This document shows positions 6,579-11,013 of a stretch of DNA of 11,013 nucleotides, in pieces. Numbering within the stretch: position 1 is the stretch's first letter; each line of letters begins with the position of its first letter. The notes below the pieces were generated by a model, which did no database searches, was not told the origin of the DNA, and saw nothing but the letters and a program-made list of their open reading frames with translations. The DNA comes from Lysobacterales bacterium (GTDB lineage Bacteria > Pseudomonadota > Gammaproteobacteria > Xanthomonadales > SZUA-36), in the NCBI GenBank assembly GCA_009692275.1, contig SHZL01000067.1, forward strand, positions 1 through 11,013, given 5' to 3'. The translations under genes and the position numbers were made by a program.

Positions 6579-8231
6579 CTAGCGCGTGATTGGTGTGCGC
6601 AGCAGGATGATACGGTAAGGGTCCCAAGTCGAGGCATTCCAGATAATGTCCACGCCATCGTCGGCCGGCCGGGTCCACTGCTCGATGATGTTGGCGCTGT
6701 AAAAGAAGCCATATTCCTGCGGGGTGGCCTCGCGTGCCGGTGTATGCGGCGCGCAACCGGGCGCAATGCAGTTCGGGTGCCGTAACATTCCGCCCACGCC
6801 GTACTGGCCTGCGGCGACGGCAGGGTCGCCGGCTGCAATGATGTCCTGCGGTGGTGACCAGGGTCCCCAGGGCTGGTCGGCGGTGCGCATGCGGAAAGCG
6901 CCGTTGCCGATGACGACTTGATCGCACTCCTGCCCAGCGAATAATTCGAGCACGCCACACTTTTGCAGGACAGGGGCAATCGGCAGATTGATCAGGCCAC
7001 CGCCATAAAACATGACCCACTTATTCAGCTCACCGACCCAGGCAATGCTGACCTGGTTGACAACGTCATAGGCTTCAGTAGCCTGTATCCCGGGTGATGC
7101 TGAATCAAGGTCCACCGCTGCGGCATTACTTTCTCTGCTGCTGAATTGTGGTCGGCCATGCCCGTCCAGGCCGATGAAGTACTGCGGAGCCCAAGCGTAG
7201 TCCGGGCCGGAAGGCAGGTCTACGTAGGCGAAATACAACCCCAGGTCGCGACCGGTACTCTTCACGCCGATGAATCCCGGACGTCCCCACAGGAATACGC
7301 GCTGGTGCTTGCCACTGCCGTCGGCCGGGTCGTAGTCCTGCTGAGACACTTCGACTGCTGAGGCGGGGTCGAAATCGTTCACGGTACGCAATGCCACATT
7401 GAGAAACCGGTTGGTCTTCCATTCGTGCACGGTGGCGTACATTTTTGGATTGTCGAGGCTGCGCAGGCCGATCAGCAGCTTGACGCCCATGGCATTGGTG
7501 CGGCCAATAGCGCTGTCGGCCCAGACGGAACTGCTGCGGTCGACACAAAATCCGCTGCCCGCGACGGCGGCGCCACTGGCATCAGCCAGGGTATCGGCGA
7601 CGCAAGCTTCCGCTGAGCCATCGACGCAACCAAACGTCACGCCCTCATCGGTGCTGTAAGGTGGTCCGGCGAAGCCCAGGCCGTTGTCGCACTGCATGCC
7701 ATTGCTGCAGTCCGTGTCTTTGCTGCAGCCCTGCGGCTTGAAGGTGAAGAAAATTCCGAATTCACGGCTGCCGTTGCTGAAACCACCGACCGGGGTTTTG
7801 AATCCCTCCATGGCATGTCCCGGGTTGATCGCTGCCATTTCGGTGCTGCCCGGATTCTGCCCCAGCTTGATCAGGGGAATGTGTCCCGGCCCGAATGCGG
7901 TGGGATCGGGCCAGTCGGCCAGGTTGATGGCGCCGAAAGAGTCGTCGAATTTCCGCCCGGTCGAAGCTTCGATAGGATCGCCTATGGGATTGGCCATCGT
8001 GTCGCCGAACAGGAGTCTCAGCTGGTCCTGGTGTTGGTAGGTGAAACCGAGGTCCGTGCCGTAATAGGCGATGGGGAAAGGTGCAACATTATCCGGGTGC
8101 AGCGTGGCACCCACGCCGGTGAAGGGCCCGAGCACCGTGGTTTGCCCCACGGTCGGCTCAGAGGCCGACACCGGAAGCGCCAGCAACAGCATGAGTGCGT
8201 ATGTGAACAATGAGGATTTCTGGTACGTCAT
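6579..8231 (-). CDS. Exported DUF4185-like protein, second of two paralogues
   Basis: An exported 550-residue protein that I place in the DUF4185 family by its pattern: GTDLGF (58-63), FGDT (75-78), WPDP (107-110), GRPGFIG (316-322), VMFYGGG (406-412), a PWGPWSPPQD block (454-463) and EYGFFYSANIIEQW (506-519) close to the C-terminus. Part of DUF4185 has been assigned to glycoside hydrolase family GH183 (endo-D-arabinanases), so a glycan-cleaving beta-propeller-like enzyme is the best guess, not proven here. Residues 1-23 are a signal peptide (hydrophobic FTYALMLLLALPV, cleavage near SA-SE). Ten cysteines are shared with the neighbouring paralogue, including a GCSKDTDCSNGMQCDNGLG cluster (168-186), suggesting disulfides outside the cytoplasm. 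The longer open frame to 8306 is rejected because GAGAGG lies 9 nt before ATG 8231 and the signal peptide starts there. It begins 16 nt after its paralogue ends. Confidence 0.85.
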   Translation of the reverse strand: MTYQKSSLFTYALMLLLALPVSASEPTVGQTTVLGPFTGVGATLHPDNVAPFPIAYYGTDLGFTYQHQDQLRLLFGDTMANPIGDPIEASTGRKFDDSFGAINLADWPDPTAFGPGHIPLIKLGQNPGSTEMAAINPGHAMEGFKTPVGGFSNGSREFGIFFTFKPQGCSKDTDCSNGMQCDNGLGFAGPPYSTDEGVTFGCVDGSAEACVADTLADASGAAVAGSGFCVDRSSSVWADSAIGRTNAMGVKLLIGLRSLDNPKMYATVHEWKTNRFLNVALRTVNDFDPASAVEVSQQDYDPADGSGKHQRVFLWGRPGFIGVKSTGRDLGLYFAYVDLPSGPDYAWAPQYFIGLDGHGRPQFSSRESNAAAVDLDSASPGIQATEAYDVVNQVSIAWVGELNKWVMFYGGGLINLPIAPVLQKCGVLELFAGQECDQVVIGNGAFRMRTADQPWGPWSPPQDIIAAGDPAVAAGQYGVGGMLRHPNCIAPGCAPHTPAREATPQEYGFFYSANIIEQWTRPADDGVDIIWNASTWDPYRIILLRTPITR

Positions 8232-8240
8232 GGTATTTAA

Positions 8241-8246
8241 CCTCTC
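8241..8246 (-). promoter_or_regulatory. Ribosome binding site GAGAGG of the second DUF4185-like gene
   Basis: GAGAGG on the minus strand, 9 nt before ATG 8231-8229, in the short gap after the upstream stop. It fixes the start and removes 25 spurious residues from the longer open frame. Confidence 0.65.
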
Positions 8247-8247
8247 T

Positions 8248-9891
8248 TCAGGGACTGATGCGGGTGCGCAACAGCACCACCCGATAGGGGTCCCAGGTGG
8301 AGGCATTCCAGATCACGTCAACTCCGCCTTCTACCGTCTTGGTCCACTGTTCAATGATGTTCGCGCTGTAAAAAAAGCCATACTCATCGGGGTGGTAAAA
8401 CGCAGTCTGCGAGTGCGGCGCGCATCCTTCCGAGGTGCAGGCGGGGTGATGTAATACACCGCCGACGCCATATTGGCCGGAGCCCGGGACCTTGGGATCA
8501 CCAACGCTGATAATATCTTGCGGCGGTGACCAGGGTCCCCAGGGAGTGTCCGCAGTGCGCATGCGGACGGCGCCGTTACCGACCACTACGTCCAGGCATT
8601 CACTGCCGGTAAACAGTTGCAGCACACCGCAGTCTGGAAACGGTGGCGAAGGCAGAACCGTAATTCCCCCGCCATAGAACATGACCCATTTGTTCAGGGA
8701 TGCAATCCAGGCGACACTCATTTGATTGGTGATGTCGTGCTGCTCTGCCGCCTGGATACCCGGCTGGTTTGCATCCAGGTCCAGTGGCCGCGCATCCCGC
8801 TCATTAGGACTGAACTGTGGAATTCCACCCACCGTGTGGGTGAAGTAATTCACCTTCCAGGAAAACCCGGGTCCCTGCGGCAGGTCGACCGGCATGTCGA
8901 CATAGGCAAAATACAGGCCCATGCTACGCCCGTTGGCGCCGACTCCGATAAATCCAGGGCGCCCCCATACCAACACCCGCCGCGCGTCGCCGGAGTCTCC
9001 TGCGGTCTGATAATCCTGTGCAGTACCATTTTCCGGTATGAAGCTCTGCACCGTGCGGGCAGTCATGTTGACGAACTTGTTGGTTAGCCAGGGTTGAATA
9101 TCGCCGTACTTTCTGGGGTCAGTTTCAGAGCGGATGCCAATGCGTTGCTGCAATGCGACCGCCTGGACTCTGCCGGCCGGAGTATCGGCCCGGATGGTGC
9201 TGGTGGTGTCGCTGCAAAAGCCGCTGGCTGCCACCGCTGCATCCGCAGTTTGCGGCATCGTATCTGCAATGCAGATTCCGTTGCCGTCAATACATGGAAG
9301 TGTCAAGCCGTCCTGCTGGGCATAACTCACACCCACATACCCCAGGCCTGTGTCACAACTCAGGCCGCTGCTGCAATCCGCATCAGTGATGCACCCCCAG
9401 GGCTTGGTGACGTTGAAAATCGCAAATTGATCATCGCCGTTGCTGAACCCGGCCATGGGAGTCTTGCCGAGGTCCATCACGTGCTCCGGGTCCTGGGCCG
9501 ACATTTCGCTGCTGCCGGGATTTTGCGCCAGCAGAATCAGGGGAATGTTCTGGCTGGTGATGGTGCCCGGATCAGGCCAGTCGGCGATTGCCACGGTGCC
9601 AAACCCATCATCCTGTCGCGGACCGGTGGACGCTTCTATGGGGGCGTAGGCTTCCGTGGCCCATGTGTCTCCGAACAGGAAGTGTATCTGGCCGGCATGC
9701 GCATAGCTGAAACCCAGATCTGTTCCATAGTATTCGATCGGCATGGGTGCTTTATTAGCCGGGTGAAGTCTGGCGTCTGCGCCAGTGAACGGACCGATTA
9801 CCTCGGTGAACACAACCCTGGGTTCAGCCCTGGCGTGACCTGGAAACAGGCCTGTGGTGAGGCTAAGCAGTAGTACTATGATTTGCTTCAT
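8248..9891 (-). CDS. Exported DUF4185-like protein, first of two paralogues and first gene of the operon
   Basis: 547 residues with a signal peptide (MKQIIVLLLSLTTGLFPGHARA, cleavage near residue 22). It shares the whole architecture of the next gene, by eye roughly half identical and much more in the last 110 residues: GTDLGFSY, FGDTWA, WPDP, GRPGFIGV, WVMFYGGG, RMRTADTPWGPWSPPQD, EYGFFYSANIIEQW and WNASTWDPYRVVLLRT. The cysteine cluster GCITDADCSSGLSCDTGLG and six to seven further cysteines align with the paralogue. The likely role is binding or cleavage of an extracellular or periplasmic glycan, from the DUF4185/GH183 link and the downstream importer and catabolic enzymes; family placement is from recognition of motifs only. 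The start ATG 9891 has GGAGA 5 nt upstream (9897-9901). A strong promoter candidate with an operator in its spacer lies about 95-120 bp upstream, so the 5' leader is near 87 nt. Confidence 0.86.
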   Translation of the reverse strand: MKQIIVLLLSLTTGLFPGHARAEPRVVFTEVIGPFTGADARLHPANKAPMPIEYYGTDLGFSYAHAGQIHFLFGDTWATEAYAPIEASTGPRQDDGFGTVAIADWPDPGTITSQNIPLILLAQNPGSSEMSAQDPEHVMDLGKTPMAGFSNGDDQFAIFNVTKPWGCITDADCSSGLSCDTGLGYVGVSYAQQDGLTLPCIDGNGICIADTMPQTADAAVAASGFCSDTTSTIRADTPAGRVQAVALQQRIGIRSETDPRKYGDIQPWLTNKFVNMTARTVQSFIPENGTAQDYQTAGDSGDARRVLVWGRPGFIGVGANGRSMGLYFAYVDMPVDLPQGPGFSWKVNYFTHTVGGIPQFSPNERDARPLDLDANQPGIQAAEQHDITNQMSVAWIASLNKWVMFYGGGITVLPSPPFPDCGVLQLFTGSECLDVVVGNGAVRMRTADTPWGPWSPPQDIISVGDPKVPGSGQYGVGGVLHHPACTSEGCAPHSQTAFYHPDEYGFFYSANIIEQWTKTVEGGVDVIWNASTWDPYRVVLLRTRISP

Positions 9892-9984
9892 TCCGGTCTC
9901 CGGGTGGCGCAGGCGCTATAGGAACCATCACAGCCAGCGATGCCGCAGCAATGGACTTGGGCAGATTAGCCCAAGCATCGTGGG

Positions 9985-10013
9985 ATATTATCTAACATGT
10001 CAGTGCCTGTCCA
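9985..10013 (-). promoter_or_regulatory. Sigma-70 promoter of the minus-strand operon
   Basis: Read on the minus strand, the -35 box TGGACA (10013-10008; one mismatch to TTGACA) is followed by exactly 17 bp and a -10 box TAATAT (9990-9985). Transcription would begin near 9978, giving a leader of about 87 nt before the first DUF4185-like gene. One operator copy fills most of the spacer, so a bound protein should block polymerase. Confidence 0.65.
9992..10004. promoter_or_regulatory. Operator copy 1 (CTAACATGTCAGT) in the operon promoter spacer
   Basis: A 13-bp sequence identical to that at 10123-10135. Its 12-bp core fits the palindrome CTnACATGTnAG, with only the third and tenth positions breaking symmetry. 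It lies between the -35 and -10 boxes of the operon promoter, typical for repression. The regulator is not in the window; a GntR-family protein is a guess from the kind of pathway and the compact palindrome. Confidence 0.65.
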
Positions 10014-10122
10014 CATGCTGTATTGCTTGCACGTTGCCATTGAGTGAACGGTTGCCTTGAAAGCCATTGCAAGAAAAACCAGGGGATTGGATTTCATTTC
10101 TGGAATCCTGCCTGATCCTAAG

Positions 10123-10135
10123 CTAACATGTCAGT
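10123..10135. promoter_or_regulatory. Operator copy 2 (CTAACATGTCAGT) upstream of the aldolase
   Basis: Exact second copy of the 13-bp near-palindrome, in the same orientation, 131 bp from copy 1 and 77 bp before the aldolase ATG. Flanking bases differ from those of copy 1, so the conservation is confined to the site itself. Its position suits control of the divergent aldolase promoter. Confidence 0.62.
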
Positions 10136-10211
10136 AATGGATTTTCAGGCTTCTGGATTTCGATAAACAAATTGCGGGGAATGAGCGCATGAAAGCTGGA
10201 CGGACCCGAAT

Positions 10212-11013
10212 ATGAACGAAAAAAACCACCCCGCCAGATCATGGAAAAACCCATTTTACGTAGAAAATGGAGGCTCCACCCGGCTTGCAGAATCCTTGTT
10301 GCGGGGCAACACATTGCGCCAAAAAACAGCCGCTGGATGGGCGCTCGGCACCTTCCTGATTGAGCTGCCCACTCCATCAACCTTGACCGCAATGGCCCTG
10401 GCGGGATTTGATTTTGTAGTCCTGGACATGGAGCACTCCTCCATCGGTTTTTCCGCTCTGGAGAGCCTGATCGTTGCCGGGCAGGCTGTCGGCTTGACCA
10501 TACTGGTCCGCACCTGGGGCGAAGATACCGGACTGATTGGGAAAGTTCTCGATATGGGCGCACACGGCATCATGGCACCCCACGTGGATACACCGGAACG
10601 TGCCCGGTCCATTGTGGAACAGGCGCGCTTTAAGTCCCTTGGTGATCGGGGCTTTTCTCCGCTAATGAAATTCGATGCACTGGAAGCGCCTCTGCAAATG
10701 CTGGGTGAGGCGACCTACGTCGTGGTGCAGATCGAGGGCAAGGACGCTTTGGCCAGGGTCGCTGATATTGCAGCAGTGCCAGGAATCGATGCGATTTTTG
10801 TCGGGCCTTACGACCTCGCCCTTTCCCTTGGTGTGCTCCCGGGAAGCGCGGAAGTACACAAGGCTGCCGAGCGTCTTGCCGCAACCGTGCCGGCCCACCT
10901 GGCGCTGGGAATTTACATCGATGATCCGGCCAGCTGCGGAGAGTGGGCGGCGCGACGATTTGCCCTGCAATGCGTCAGTTTTGACGGCCGGATGCTGGCC
11001 GACGGCGCGCGTC
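10212..11013 (+). CDS. HpcH/HpaI-family (class II, metal-dependent) aldolase, 3' end outside window
   Basis: Cytoplasmic aldolase of the HpcH/HpaI (2-keto-3-deoxy acid aldolase, GarL-like) family, which splits 2-keto-3-deoxy acids to pyruvate and an aldehyde. The frame is open to the right edge, showing 267 residues. Family residues visible are His75 in LDMEHS (71-76), Arg100 in LVRTWGED, the metal ligands Glu175 in VQIEG and Asp201 in GPYDLALSLG. About 40 residues precede the usual barrel start (AGWALGTFLIE), longer than in HpaI. The loop after strand 4, normally RRGVG-like, reads DRGFSPLMKFDALE here, so substrate range may differ. ATG 10212 is the only in-frame start before a stop at 10182-10184; the Shine-Dalgarno (GGACGGA) is weak. 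It is divergent from the operon and shares its operator sequence, which fits the lyase step after the dehydratase. Confidence 0.9.
   Translation, partial: MNEKNHPARSWKNPFYVENGGSTRLAESLLRGNTLRQKTAAGWALGTFLIELPTPSTLTAMALAGFDFVVLDMEHSSIGFSALESLIVAGQAVGLTILVRTWGEDTGLIGKVLDMGAHGIMAPHVDTPERARSIVEQARFKSLGDRGFSPLMKFDALEAPLQMLGEATYVVVQIEGKDALARVADIAAVPGIDAIFVGPYDLALSLGVLPGSAEVHKAAERLAATVPAHLALGIYIDDPASCGEWAARRFALQCVSFDGRMLADGAR

Larger units (their letters stand above)
9892..10211. other. Divergent intergenic regulatory region
   Basis: 320 bp between the minus-strand operon and the plus-strand aldolase. It holds one recognisable minus-strand promoter, two copies of a 13-bp near-palindrome, and three short TGGATTT(T)C repeats at 10088, 10138 and 10154, on the aldolase side. 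I see no convincing sigma-70 promoter for the aldolase, no RNA gene, no terminator hairpin and no credible small ORF. Confidence 0.8.

Noticed and set aside
5886..6785. 299-codon plus-strand open frame
   Set aside because: It runs antisense across the SDR and into the DUF4185-like gene; both minus-strand genes have strong motifs and ribosome sites.
8232..8306. 25-residue extension (MPPPGTPIGWCCC...) before the second DUF4185-like protein
   Set aside because: It overlaps the upstream gene, and a good Shine-Dalgarno plus signal peptide start at ATG 8231.
9854..10060. 68-codon plus-strand open frame across the operon promoter
   Set aside because: It overlaps the start of the first DUF4185-like gene and the promoter/operator, with no ribosome site or family resemblance.
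10134..10167. TAATGG or GATAAA as a -10 box for the aldolase
   Set aside because: Neither has an acceptable -35 box at 16-18 bp, so I do not call a promoter.
10123..10612. Minus-strand open frames of 118 and 146 codons at the aldolase
   Set aside because: They are antisense to an aldolase with all family catalytic residues and show no domain of their own.

Overview
The window looks like a chromosomal carbohydrate-catabolism locus from a GC-rich Gram-negative bacterium, most likely a proteobacterium. Evidence for this is the dense coding, Sec signal peptides for periplasmic export, an RbsC-type ABC importer and sugar-acid enzymes. The sequence alone does not fix the genus. I see no phage, transposon, CRISPR or RNA gene.

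Layout: seven tightly packed minus-strand genes occupy positions 1 to 9891 and read right to left as what appears to be a single operon. In order of transcription they are: two exported DUF4185-like paralogues (9891-8248 and 8231-6579); a short-chain dehydrogenase (6557-5811); a small cobalamin-independent methionine-synthase-like protein (5768-4620); a double-length UxaA/GarD-family dehydratase (4626-1867); a periplasmic sugar-binding protein (1864-866); and an RbsC-like permease (888 to the left edge, incomplete). The ABC ATPase is not in the window and may lie beyond the left edge. A 320-bp intergenic region (9892-10211) separates this operon from a divergent plus-strand HpcH/HpaI-type aldolase (10212 to the right edge, incomplete).

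The intergenic region carries two identical 13-bp copies of a near-palindrome, CTAACATGTCAGT, 131 bp apart. One lies between the -35 and -10 boxes of a good promoter reading toward the operon; the other lies 77 bp upstream of the aldolase. The simplest reading is one repressor controlling both transcripts, with the regulator gene outside the window.

Working model (inference): the exported DUF4185-like proteins act on an extracellular or periplasmic glycan, the ABC system imports the released sugar or derivative, the dehydrogenase oxidises it to a (lactone or) sugar acid, the UxaA-family enzyme dehydrates it to a 2-keto-3-deoxy acid, and the aldolase splits that to pyruvate (or a related keto acid) plus an aldehyde. 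The MetE-like protein fits no standard sugar-acid route and suggests that a methyl or other alkyl/thiol group is handled. The most unusual items are the dehydratase, whose two halves seem to have kept complementary sets of family motifs, and the pairing of DUF4185-like proteins with this catabolic set.
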